Assembly (NCBI RefSeq): GCF_034424215.1
Contig: NZ_CP139960.1
Location: forward strand, 4,092,001-4,156,000
DNA length: 64,000 bases
Reading direction: 5' to 3'
Origin: Niabella yanshanensis
GTDB taxonomy: Bacteria > Bacteroidota > Bacteroidia > Chitinophagales > Chitinophagaceae
The translations under genes and the position numbers were made by a program. Position 1 is the first letter of the stretch. The number at the start of each line of letters is the position of its first letter. A model generated the notes under the pieces. That model searched no databases. It had not been told where the DNA came from and saw nothing but the letters and a program-made list of their open reading frames with translations. Shown here one piece after another: positions 45,146 through 53,291 of this stretch.

Positions 45146-46195
45146 CTACCACTTCATCAAAGCGCTGGCCCAGGTAAAGCCGCTTCCAAAGGCAGATAAA
45201 CAAATCAGGTCACCCTCTTTTACCTTACCGGCTTCCCAAGCCTCGCAAAGCGCCAGGGGTACAGACGCAGCAGTAGTATTACCATATTTCTGGATATTGT
45301 TAAACACCTGGTCATCGCGCAGGCGAAGTTGCTGTTGTATAAATTGTGCGATACGCAGGTTAGCCTGGTGAGGAATCAGCAGCTTTAGATCTTCGGGTTG
45401 ATAACCATTTTGATTTAAGGCTTCGTAAATAACTTCCGGCATTTTTACCACGGCTCTTTTGAAAACCGCCTGTCCATCCATATAAGGAAAAATGTTCTCC
45501 TTGTCTAATAGCTCCTGCGTAATAAATATATTCCCATAAGGACTTGCAGGAACGGGAGGCTTCCATTGCGGGTTGTGTACACCCGCATGAAAACCAGGAT
45601 TAGGCATGCTTAATATTTCGGCGTCAGCCCCGTCGCTGTGTAAGTGCGTGCTTAATATACCGCGATCGGGAGTAGGGGAGGCTTGCAGTACCACCGCACC
45701 GGCGCCATCACCAAAAATAACCGATACATTCCGGCCCCGTGTACTGAAGTCCAAAGCATATGAATGTACTTCGGCTCCAATCACCAATATGTTTTTATAC
45801 ATACCGGTTTTAATGAACTGGTCGCCAATACTCAAAGCATATACAAAACCGCTGCATTGGTTACGCACATCCAATGCACCAATCTCTCTCAACCCCAATA
45901 AACGTTGCACCAAAACCCCGCAGCCGGGGAAAAAATAGTCCGGGCTTAAAGTGGCAAAAATCAAAAAATCAATATCATTTGCGGTAATACCTGCACGTTC
46001 CATGGCCTGCTTCGCCGCGTTCGCTCCAATAGTAGCAGTGGTCTCTTCAAAACGGGTAACATAACGGCGTTCGCGTATGCCTGTACGTTCCTGTATCCAG
46101 GCATCAGTCGTATCCATCACTTTGGTCAGGTCATCATTGGTAACCACGTTTTCGGGAACATATTTTCCTATCCCGGCAATAATCGTCGAGTTCAT
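45146..46195 (-). CDS. 3-oxoacyl-ACP synthase III family protein (FabH-like)
   Basis: A 349-residue ketosynthase that starts chains by condensing an acyl-CoA with malonyl-ACP. The triad is Cys in DVRNQCSGFVYAL, His in LLIPHQANLRI, and Asn in KYGNTTAASVPLAL. The N-terminus (GIGKYVPENVVTNDDL) and DTTDAWIQERTGIRER are normal. The insertion near PGFHAGVHNPQWKPPVPAS sets it apart from the housekeeping FabH of E. coli and occurs in the KAS III-like proteins of Bacteroidota. Convergent with fabG. It could prime with coumaroyl units, but this is inference. Confidence 0.88.
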   Translation of the reverse strand: MNSTIIAGIGKYVPENVVTNDDLTKVMDTTDAWIQERTGIRERRYVTRFEETTATIGANAAKQAMERAGITANDIDFLIFATLSPDYFFPGCGVLVQRLLGLREIGALDVRNQCSGFVYALSIGDQFIKTGMYKNILVIGAEVHSYALDFSTRGRNVSVIFGDGAGAVVLQASPTPDRGILSTHLHSDGADAEILSMPNPGFHAGVHNPQWKPPVPASPYGNIFITQELLDKENIFPYMDGQAVFKRAVVKMPEVIYEALNQNGYQPEDLKLLIPHQANLRIAQFIQQQLRLRDDQVFNNIQKYGNTTAASVPLALCEAWEAGKVKEGDLICLSAFGSGFTWASALMKW

Positions 46196-46283
46196 ACTAA
46201 CAAGTGTTATTCATAGCAAGATAATAAATACCTGCAATTTGTAACAGTTGTAGCGTGAAATAATTACATTGTTAAAGCGCAAT

Positions 46284-46943
46284 TTAAAGTGCCCAGGCTT
46301 TATCTCCTTTTTTATAAGGAAATGCCCCGTCGTAACGCCCGGGGGTCTCCACATAACGCAACGCTTTGGTCATACCCTCTTTAGAAGAAAAGTAACCCCA
46401 AAGTGTTAACTGTCGCATCATGGCAAAGTAGTGCGGCGGATAGCTTTGTTTGATGTAGCCGGCGCCAAAATTATGTTTGGCCTCTTCTGCTTTAACCCAA
46501 TCCTCCTGTTGTTGGTTAAACAGTTCTTTTTCTTTTTTATAAGCGTCTGTTTCCTGGTGTGCTTTGGCTTCCTGATGCAGCCTGGTCAGAAATGCTTCCT
46601 TTTCTGCAACAGATAAACCGCCAAATGCTTTTTTGTAATGCTCTTTACAGGCATCTTTAAATGTCGCAATACCCTTAATAAAATGATCCTGCTCTATTTT
46701 GGTATAACAGTCTGTTACAATTTGCTTCATAAACGCGCCAACCCGGGCTGCTTTGCCGCCGCCCGAATCAGGCGTGGTGGGAATAATCGTTTCCGCGATA
46801 TCATCTAATAGTGTGATGTCATCGGTATTAAATAAGGCGGCAGAATCGGCGGGATTTTTGCAACCGGACAGAAACATTTCTGCGCCAATAATAGCTCCTC
46901 CTAGTAAAACGGAAACACTGGTTAAAGCTTCTCTTCTGTTCAT
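46284..46943 (-). CDS. Gluconate 2-dehydrogenase subunit 3 family protein
   Basis: A 219-residue small subunit of a periplasmic flavin dehydrogenase. The N-terminus has twin arginines at 3-4 (MNRREALTSV) and a following lipobox-like FLSGC, so it may be a Tat-exported lipoprotein. Family segments include LLDDIAETIIPTTPDSGGGKAARVG (quoted in part) and the closing VETPGRYDGAFPYKKGDKAWAL. It lies 48 nt downstream of the GMC flavoprotein gene. The large subunit has no signal peptide, so this subunit probably carries it through the Tat system. Confidence 0.9.
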   Translation of the reverse strand: MNRREALTSVSVLLGGAIIGAEMFLSGCKNPADSAALFNTDDITLLDDIAETIIPTTPDSGGGKAARVGAFMKQIVTDCYTKIEQDHFIKGIATFKDACKEHYKKAFGGLSVAEKEAFLTRLHQEAKAHQETDAYKKEKELFNQQQEDWVKAEEAKHNFGAGYIKQSYPPHYFAMMRQLTLWGYFSSKEGMTKALRYVETPGRYDGAFPYKKGDKAWAL

Positions 46944-46991
46944 GATTTTTAATAGTTAGATTTTAGACAATTAGTAATGAACTGACAACTA

Positions 46992-48671
46992 TTACAGATT
47001 CCCTTTTTTAAGTTCAGCTACGGCATAGTCAGCGGCACGTGCTGTAAACGCCATATAGGTTAATGAGGGATTAACACATCCGGCTGATGTCATAAACGAG
47101 CCATCCGTCACAAACACGTTGGGTGCATCCCATACCTGGTTCCATTTATTTAATACGGAGGTTTTGGGATCATTGCCCATTCGGGCAGTTCCCATTTCAT
47201 GTATACCTTGTCCCATTACCCCGTCTCTATCAAATCCATACACATCCTTCACGCCGGCCTTTTCGAGCATTTCTTTTCCATCCTCCACAATATCCTTCCG
47301 CATCTTTTTTTCATTATCTTTTAGCTCCGCGTCTATAGCCAGAATATTTAAACCCCATTTATCCTTCCGCTCTTTGTCCAGTGTGACTACATTCTCATAA
47401 TAGGGAAGCACTTCTCCAAAGCCACCCATCCAAACGCCCCAGTTGCCGGGCTCGGTAAGTGCTTCTTTTAGGGCAATACCCACCGCTATTTCCTCTGCAG
47501 CTTTAGTGCCCCTGTTTCTTGCGGCGCCGCCCTGGTAACCAAAGCCCCTGAGATAATCCCTCTTTTCATTATTCAGGTTCCGGTAGCGGGGTATATAAAC
47601 ACCATTGGGCCTGCGACCATATACATACTGATCTTCATAGCCTTCCATTCTTCCCCCGGCTCCTGAGCCCAGGTGGTGATCCATTAAATAATGACCCAGT
47701 GCGCCACTGCTGCTACCCAGGCCGCCGGGCCATATATCCGTAGCCGAGTTGAGCAATAACCAGGTGCTGTTGAGGGTGGAGGCATTCACAAATACTATTT
47801 TGGATTTGTAAGTATAAGTTTGATTGGTATCTGCATCCAGCACTTCTACACCCGACGCCTTTTTCTTATCCTTATCGTATAGTATTTGTGTAACAATGCT
47901 CATAGGGCGAAGCGTAAGATTACCTGTTTTAACGGCTGCCGGAAGCGTAGAAGACTGTGTGCTGAAGTAACCTCCGAACGGGCACCCAAATTCGCATTTA
48001 TTGCGGTATTGACAGGGCGTTCGCCCGGGTACCGGGGCGGTCAGGTGAGCGCATCGGCCAATGATCAACCGTCGCTGATCGTTATACTCTTTTTTAATGC
48101 GGGCAGCTATGTCTTTTTCAACAATATTCATATCCATGGGCGGTAAAAACTGCCCGTCGGGTAACTGGGGCAGGTTCTCGACGCTGCCGCTCACTCCAAT
48201 GAATTGCTCTACACGATCGTACCAGGGCGCGATTTCTTTATAACGAACGGGCCAGTCAATTTCTATTCCTTCTTTGGCGTTGGCTTCAAAATCAATATCA
48301 CTCCAGCGGTAGGTTTGTTTCCCCCACAATAACGAACGGCCCCCTACCTGGTAGCCCCGGAACCAGTTGAATTGTTTGACTTCAGTATACGGCGTTTCAG
48401 CGTCATTGGCCCACCAATCGAGGTTTTTTTCGTTAGGACCAAATCCTCTGATCCGGTTAACATAAAGTTCCTTCTGGGCTAATGTAAGGCTGCCATGATG
48501 TGGAAACTCCCATGGGCCTTTTGCTGTATTCACATAGTCTTTAATATGCTCCACATTCTTGCCACGCTCCAGCATCAAAACCTTTAAGCCTTTTTCACAG
48601 AGTTCTTTGGCAGCCCAGCCGCCGCTGATGCCCGAACCGATAACAATGGCATCAAAATACTGTTCCTTCAT
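46992..48671 (-). CDS. GMC family FAD-dependent sugar dehydrogenase, large subunit
   Basis: A 559-residue glucose-methanol-choline oxidoreductase. FAD is bound by the N-terminal VIGSGISGGWAAKELCEKG. A Cys-rich stretch (CQYRNKCEFGCPFGGYFS) recalls glucoside 3-dehydrogenases, and the GMC catalytic site is near GIHEMGTARMG and SAGCVNPSLTYMAF. The frame extends to 48704, but the ATG at 48671 begins right before the FAD motif. The partner subunit follows. The pair probably oxidises a sugar ring hydroxyl in the periplasm; no cytochrome c subunit is adjacent. Confidence 0.9.
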   Translation of the reverse strand: MKEQYFDAIVIGSGISGGWAAKELCEKGLKVLMLERGKNVEHIKDYVNTAKGPWEFPHHGSLTLAQKELYVNRIRGFGPNEKNLDWWANDAETPYTEVKQFNWFRGYQVGGRSLLWGKQTYRWSDIDFEANAKEGIEIDWPVRYKEIAPWYDRVEQFIGVSGSVENLPQLPDGQFLPPMDMNIVEKDIAARIKKEYNDQRRLIIGRCAHLTAPVPGRTPCQYRNKCEFGCPFGGYFSTQSSTLPAAVKTGNLTLRPMSIVTQILYDKDKKKASGVEVLDADTNQTYTYKSKIVFVNASTLNSTWLLLNSATDIWPGGLGSSSGALGHYLMDHHLGSGAGGRMEGYEDQYVYGRRPNGVYIPRYRNLNNEKRDYLRGFGYQGGAARNRGTKAAEEIAVGIALKEALTEPGNWGVWMGGFGEVLPYYENVVTLDKERKDKWGLNILAIDAELKDNEKKMRKDIVEDGKEMLEKAGVKDVYGFDRDGVMGQGIHEMGTARMGNDPKTSVLNKWNQVWDAPNVFVTDGSFMTSAGCVNPSLTYMAFTARAADYAVAELKKGNL

Positions 48672-48785
48672 AAATTCAATCGTTTTAATTTTTATTACGC
48701 TCAACGGAAGGAATAGCTTGGATCGCTTTCATGAAATAAAGGCAAACTCCCCTGAGCACGACGAAAATATAATTTTTTTCCCAAT

Positions 48786-48799
48786 TGAAACCGATTTCA
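48786..48799. promoter_or_regulatory. LacI-type palindrome upstream of the GMC gene
   Basis: TGAAACCGATTTCA matches its reverse complement in 12 of 14 positions around a central CG, a classic LacI/PurR-family operator shape. It lies about 115 nt upstream of the GMC start. It differs from the 30986/36384 sites, so another LacI-family regulator may act here. Confidence 0.45.
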
Positions 48800-48842
48800 T
48801 TTTAAGGTGGGTGCATGACATTTTATTGAACATATATTTTTA

Positions 48843-49020
48843 ACCACTCCAAAGAGTCCTTCGGACATAGGCACATAGAATGGGATCGCAAAACAGAAAA
48901 CATAAGAACCACACAGATCTATGCTCCGCCTTTAGTGGAATGCTGTATATTCTAAAACGCCACATAATGCTATGTATCTATGTGGTTTAAAAAAAGTTAT
49001 GCACCTTTTAAGTTAATTCC
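48843..49020. repeat. Gene-free spacer with CACATAG/CTATGTG word repeats
   Basis: No reading frame is supported here. The text contains GGCACATAGAA, CACACAGATCTATG and a hairpin CCACATA / TATGTGG at 48960-48985, all variants of one word. Confidence 0.5.
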
Positions 49021-49023
49021 GTG

Positions 49024-49058
49024 AAAAACCCGGATCAGGGTTGTCCGGGTTTTTTTAT
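49024..49058. terminator. Bidirectional terminator after the GH20 gene
   Basis: An 11-bp stem (AAAAACCCGGA / TCCGGGTTTTT) with a 9-nt loop, flanked by A and T runs. It lies 28 nt past the stop of the minus-strand GH20 gene. Confidence 0.85.
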
Positions 49059-49085
49059 TGGGGAAAATGAATGTCGGCAGAATTG

Positions 49086-50984
49086 CTACTTCACACGCTT
49101 TTGTAATTCATCTACTTTCAGATTCATCATACGTCCGGCTTTTTCTTTATTACGATAGGTGATGATTCGTAATTGTGATGCTCCTTTAGGAATGATCAGC
49201 GGTTCTTTGTAAGCAGGGTAAAAATTATCGGGAGGTGAATTATCAAAACTGTAATGCATCGTCAGTCCACTTATTTCGGGAGTAAGCTCAACGGCATATT
49301 GTCCACCCGCCAGTTTTTTAACGGTTACAGCCGGATCATATATAGCAGGTGAGTAGTTGGTTTCTGCATACTGCAGTCTTTTAAAATGATCTTCAGTTTT
49401 AGCTACAAATCCATCCCAGTTCTTTTTCTCCTCGGGAGACCATAAAGACTCGGAAATAGCAAAGCCACGTGGCCAGGTCATGTATTCTGCGTAACGGATA
49501 TTATAAATTTGTTCAGTCCATAAATTGGCTTGTCCACCTAATATGTATTTCGCGTTCGCTCCCTTAGGCAGGGGATTAAACTTGTACGACTGGTTCAGTA
49601 ATAGTTTAGCATAAACAGGGGACTCTACTGCCATATCGCCCTGCATATAATCAATATAAGCATAGGTTGTAGGACTCATTACCACATAATGGCCTTTTTG
49701 TGAAGCTTCTATTCCGGCTTTTTCCCCGCGCCAGCTCATAATGGCCGTAGACGGTGACACGCCTCCTTCCAGCACCTCATCCCATCCCATCATTTTTTTA
49801 CCTTTCGCCTTTACAATTTGTTCTACTCTTTTTTCAAAATATGCCTGTACCTGTGGGATGGTCTTCAGTCCTTCGCGTTTCATCAATGCCTGAACCTGCG
49901 CATTTTTTTCCCAGAAATTATGGGGTGCTTCATCGCCACCCAAATGTATATATTCAAAAGGAAAAAGCTGGGCTACTTCGGTAAGCACTTTATCCATAAA
50001 GCCGTATACCTTTTCGTTGGCGGGACAGAGGGTGTTATCTAAGAGCGCAATAGGCGGAGCGCCGCGCGACCAGTCCATGATGGGTTGTCCATAGCGGGGC
50101 TGGTATTTATCGGCTCCGGGAGTGCAGGACAGTTCCGGATAAGCGGCAATGGCTGCCAGGCTATGGCCCGGCACATCTATCTCCGGTATTATATTAACAA
50201 ATCGCTCGCTGGCATACCGAACCAACTCCTTAATGTCTTCATGCGTATAAAAGCCACCATAGGCTTTGGGTTCGTTGGGTTCAGGCGCGCCAAAACTATT
50301 AAAGGTTCCTGTGCGGTTGATTCGCCAGGCGCCTACACTTGTAAGTTTGGGCAGGCTTTTTATTTCCAAACGCCAGCCTTCATCGTCCGTTAAATGAAAA
50401 TGAAGGATATTGTATTTATACCGAACCATGGCGTCTATATATTGCTTTACCTCATCGACTGTAAAAAAATGCCGGGATACGTCCAGCATTAAACCGCGCC
50501 AGCTGAGTTTGGGCTGATCTTTAATTTCCACCACGGGTATTTCCCATTTCACATTTTCTACTGGTTGTTTACTTTCAATAGCCGGAGGCAACAATTGCAG
50601 CAAACTTTGAATACCATAAAACAGACCGGCCGGTTTGTTGGCCTTTATAAAAACTTTGGCAGGTGTAACGGATAGGGTATAACCTTCTTTGCCCAGCTGA
50701 TCTCCGGACACTAACTCTAATGAAATGTTAGCGGCATTGGCATCTGTAGTAGTAACAACGGTATTACCGGTAGCAGTAGTTAGTTTTTGCTCAAGGAATT
50801 TCAACGTTTGCGCCAGCTCTGTAGATGCAGGCGCGGATATCCTGATCTCCTTAGGCAGCTTAAAACTTCCAGATCCGCCGGTAACAGAAACAGGCTCAGG
50901 GATGATTTTTATAGGCTGTTGCGATCGGACGGTTAGAAAAGAAATAGTTAATAGCAGGATAGTGAGAGAAAAATTTTTTGTCAT
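49086..50984 (-). CDS. Beta-N-acetylhexosaminidase, GH20
   Basis: A 632-residue exported glycosidase that releases terminal GlcNAc or GalNAc. A signal peptide (TILLLTISFLTVRSQ) is followed by the GH20b N-domain (KIIPEPVSVTGGSGSF, about 25-150), then the catalytic barrel with WRGLMLDVSRHFF, HLTDDEGWRLEI, and the catalytic Asp-Glu pair in IHLGGDEAPHNFW. A C-terminal beta domain closes the protein (YSFDNSPPDNFYPAY). It may take part in chitin or peptidoglycan-fragment use. It stands alone between terminators and is not part of the susC locus. Confidence 0.94.
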   Translation of the reverse strand: MTKNFSLTILLLTISFLTVRSQQPIKIIPEPVSVTGGSGSFKLPKEIRISAPASTELAQTLKFLEQKLTTATGNTVVTTTDANAANISLELVSGDQLGKEGYTLSVTPAKVFIKANKPAGLFYGIQSLLQLLPPAIESKQPVENVKWEIPVVEIKDQPKLSWRGLMLDVSRHFFTVDEVKQYIDAMVRYKYNILHFHLTDDEGWRLEIKSLPKLTSVGAWRINRTGTFNSFGAPEPNEPKAYGGFYTHEDIKELVRYASERFVNIIPEIDVPGHSLAAIAAYPELSCTPGADKYQPRYGQPIMDWSRGAPPIALLDNTLCPANEKVYGFMDKVLTEVAQLFPFEYIHLGGDEAPHNFWEKNAQVQALMKREGLKTIPQVQAYFEKRVEQIVKAKGKKMMGWDEVLEGGVSPSTAIMSWRGEKAGIEASQKGHYVVMSPTTYAYIDYMQGDMAVESPVYAKLLLNQSYKFNPLPKGANAKYILGGQANLWTEQIYNIRYAEYMTWPRGFAISESLWSPEEKKNWDGFVAKTEDHFKRLQYAETNYSPAIYDPAVTVKKLAGGQYAVELTPEISGLTMHYSFDNSPPDNFYPAYKEPLIIPKGASQLRIITYRNKEKAGRMMNLKVDELQKRVK

Positions 50985-51111
50985 ACCAAATGTTTTATGA
51001 GCAATAGCAATAGTTGAAGATACGTAAACTGCGCAAATGGCAGGAACGAAGATGGGGAAAAATGATCCAGGTGCGACCTTTTAAATGCTAAAATTATATT
51101 AGCCTGATCAT

Positions 51112-51118
51112 TATCTTG
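51112..51118 (+). promoter_or_regulatory. -7-like box before the MtfA-like peptidase
   Basis: TATCTTG followed by CAG resembles TAnnTTTG. It overlaps the TTG that would begin the longest frame, so the ATG at 51161 is the better start. Confidence 0.4.
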
Positions 51119-51160
51119 CAGGCGTTTTTTAATATAAAGCATCAAGCAATCTGTCCGCTT

Positions 51161-51943
51161 ATGATCATTCAATTTATAATACTACTAACAGGTATCGTCC
51201 TTTTTGTATATTTTGGATTTTCTGCTCTTAAAGAGAAAAATAGACTTTCAGGTGAGCCATTGCCCACAAAGTATAAAGAACTTTTACAGGAGCACGTTGC
51301 TTTTTATAAGGCGCTTGGGGAAAAGCAAAAAGCCGCATTTGATAAACGGGTTCAACATTTCCTGGCAACCACTACTATTACAGGTGTGGGTGCCCATGTA
51401 GAAGATTTGGACAGGGTGCTTATCGCCGCCAGCGCTGTCATCCCTATTTTTCACTTTCCCGATTGGGAATATGTGAATTTGCAGGAAGTGCTTTTATATC
51501 CCGAAACTTTCAATGAATCTTTTGAACAGCAGGGCAGTGATAGAAATATATTGGGTATGGTAGGCACAGGGGGTATGAATAATACCATGATCTTGTCTAA
51601 GCACGCTTTGCGTGAAGGTTTCAGCAATAAAACAGACAAGAGTAATACGGCGATCCATGAGTTTGTGCATCTGATCGATAAAACCGATGGCGCTACAGAT
51701 GGGATTCCTGAAATACTGCTTCAGCATCAATATGTGATGCCCTGGCTCAACCTTATGCATGAAAATATAAAGGAAATACGTGCCAATAAATCTGATATTA
51801 ATCCGTATGCAAGTACGAATCAGCAGGAGTTTTTAGCGGTAGCGGCCGAATATTTTTTTGAACGACCACAATTAATGAAAATAAAACATCCGGAGCTTTA
51901 TGAAATGCTGGAAAAGATTTTCCGGCAGAAAGCGGTGGTATAA
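51161..51943 (+). CDS. MtfA/M90 family zinc-dependent peptidase, membrane-anchored
   Basis: A 260-residue protein with one N-terminal membrane helix (FIILLTGIVLFVYFGFSAL) and an M90-type zinc site HEFVHLIDKTDG at about residue 166, with a downstream EFLAVAAEYFFE segment that should give the third ligand. E. coli MtfA is a cytosolic peptidase tied to sugar-transport control through Mlc; the membrane anchor here differs from it. Bacteroidota have no PTS-Mlc pair evident in this window, so the role is open. It is divergent from the GH20 gene. Confidence 0.85.
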   Translation: MIIQFIILLTGIVLFVYFGFSALKEKNRLSGEPLPTKYKELLQEHVAFYKALGEKQKAAFDKRVQHFLATTTITGVGAHVEDLDRVLIAASAVIPIFHFPDWEYVNLQEVLLYPETFNESFEQQGSDRNILGMVGTGGMNNTMILSKHALREGFSNKTDKSNTAIHEFVHLIDKTDGATDGIPEILLQHQYVMPWLNLMHENIKEIRANKSDINPYASTNQQEFLAVAAEYFFERPQLMKIKHPELYEMLEKIFRQKAVV

Positions 51944-52024
51944 AACCATGATATAATTGAATCACGGGCTATAGGTAACGCTTTTACTAAAGGATACCTC
52001 AACAATTCTTGTTTTTGTCTGTTG

Positions 52025-52032
52025 TACTTTTG
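52025..52032 (+). promoter_or_regulatory. -7 box before the MFS transporter gene
   Basis: TACTTTTG, a perfect TAnnTTTG, ends 12 nt before the ATG at 52045. It supports that start over the longer TTG-initiated frame from 52009. Confidence 0.55.
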
Positions 52033-52044
52033 CACAGATTTTTT

Positions 52045-53286
52045 ATGAGTACTGCAGAAACTATTATCCAAACCCGCACGTTTGAAAATGTAAAACAATT
52101 ACCCGAAACGAATAAGAAGATAGCCACCTGGTTATCCTTTTTGTTGATACCGCTTTCAGGGCTTATTACAGATATCTACATCCCTTCGATGCCGCACATG
52201 GCGCAGGACCTGCACCAGCCGGAACATAGCATTCAGTTAACGCTGACATTATTTCTCATCAGTTATGGAGCATCACAATTTATTACAGGCAGCCTGATCG
52301 ATAGCTTTGGGCGGTTCAGGCTTACACTGTTCTCCCTGGTTATTTTTATTTTCAGCAACCTGGTAATTGTATCTACCCGACAGATAGAAATGATCTATGC
52401 CATGCGTATTGTACAGGGAATTACTACCGGTTTTATCGTAGTGGCCAAGCGGGCTTTTTTTGTAGATGTATATGAAGGAGAGAAACGTAAGCACTACCTG
52501 AGCATTATGTCCATCGTGTGGTCCTCTGCGCCGGTTATTGCACCGTTTATTGGCGGTTACCTGGAGAAGTATTTTAACTGGCAGGCGAATTTTTATGCAT
52601 TGGCAGTGTACGCGTTGGTAATGCTGGTGTTGGAATGGATCTATTCGGGAGAAACCTTGCAGAATAAGCGGCTCTTTAAAGGAGTGCAGATTGTAAAAGA
52701 TTACCGGTTCATGCTAAAGGATAAAAGTTTTGGCTGGGGGATTGCGATGTGTGGTTTGTCTTATGGTGCAACAATGGTATTCAGTTTATCCGGCGCATTT
52801 ATCATAGAACACCGCTTGCATTTTTCGGCAGTAGTAGCCGGTTACGCCGCGTTGTTAATGGGTCTGGCCTGGATGACCGGTGGCTTTATCGGTAAGGCGT
52901 TGCTTAATAAGGCATTTTTACCAAAGCTCAAAATCAGTAATGCGCTCCAGCTCATTTTTGCGATCGCTATGATAGGGATGGCCGCATTTTCTTACAATAT
53001 CTACACTTTACTAGCCTTTGCCTTTTTAGTGCATATTTGTGTGGGCTTTATTTTCAATAACTATTTTGCTTTTTGCCTGGGACGCTTTCCCGCCATGGCC
53101 GGTATGGCCAGCGGACTCACCGGTGGAGGCGTGTACATTGTTACTTCTATCGTAAGCTATAGTGTAGTTGGCTCATTACAGCCGCAAAATCAACAGGGAC
53201 TTGGCTGTAGCTACCTGATCACAGGGGTTGTATCTTTCCTGATTCTCCATCTTCTTCTCAGGAAAGTGAAAGCGAAAACCGGATAA
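52045..53286 (+). CDS. MFS transporter, drug:H+ antiporter-like (Bcr/CflA group)
   Basis: A 413-residue inner-membrane transporter with twelve predicted helices. Helix 1 is followed by DIYIPSMPHMAQDL, a Bcr/CflA-type pattern, and the motif A region is GSLIDSFGRFRLTLFS. A long loop sits between helices 6 and 7 (LEWIYSGETLQNKRLFKGVQ, in part). The likely function is efflux of a small molecule or drug; the substrate is unknown. It converges on the lytic transglycosylase gene with 5 nt between stops. Confidence 0.85.
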   Translation: MSTAETIIQTRTFENVKQLPETNKKIATWLSFLLIPLSGLITDIYIPSMPHMAQDLHQPEHSIQLTLTLFLISYGASQFITGSLIDSFGRFRLTLFSLVIFIFSNLVIVSTRQIEMIYAMRIVQGITTGFIVVAKRAFFVDVYEGEKRKHYLSIMSIVWSSAPVIAPFIGGYLEKYFNWQANFYALAVYALVMLVLEWIYSGETLQNKRLFKGVQIVKDYRFMLKDKSFGWGIAMCGLSYGATMVFSLSGAFIIEHRLHFSAVVAGYAALLMGLAWMTGGFIGKALLNKAFLPKLKISNALQLIFAIAMIGMAAFSYNIYTLLAFAFLVHICVGFIFNNYFAFCLGRFPAMAGMASGLTGGGVYIVTSIVSYSVVGSLQPQNQQGLGCSYLITGVVSFLILHLLLRKVKAKTG

Positions 53287-53291
53287 TTGCC

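Noticed and set aside
49086-50984. GH20 hexosaminidase as the missing hydrolase of the susC locus
   Set aside because: It is about 8 kb away on the opposite strand, behind its own terminator, without the 18-bp operator, and separated by the pigment-type and GMC genes.
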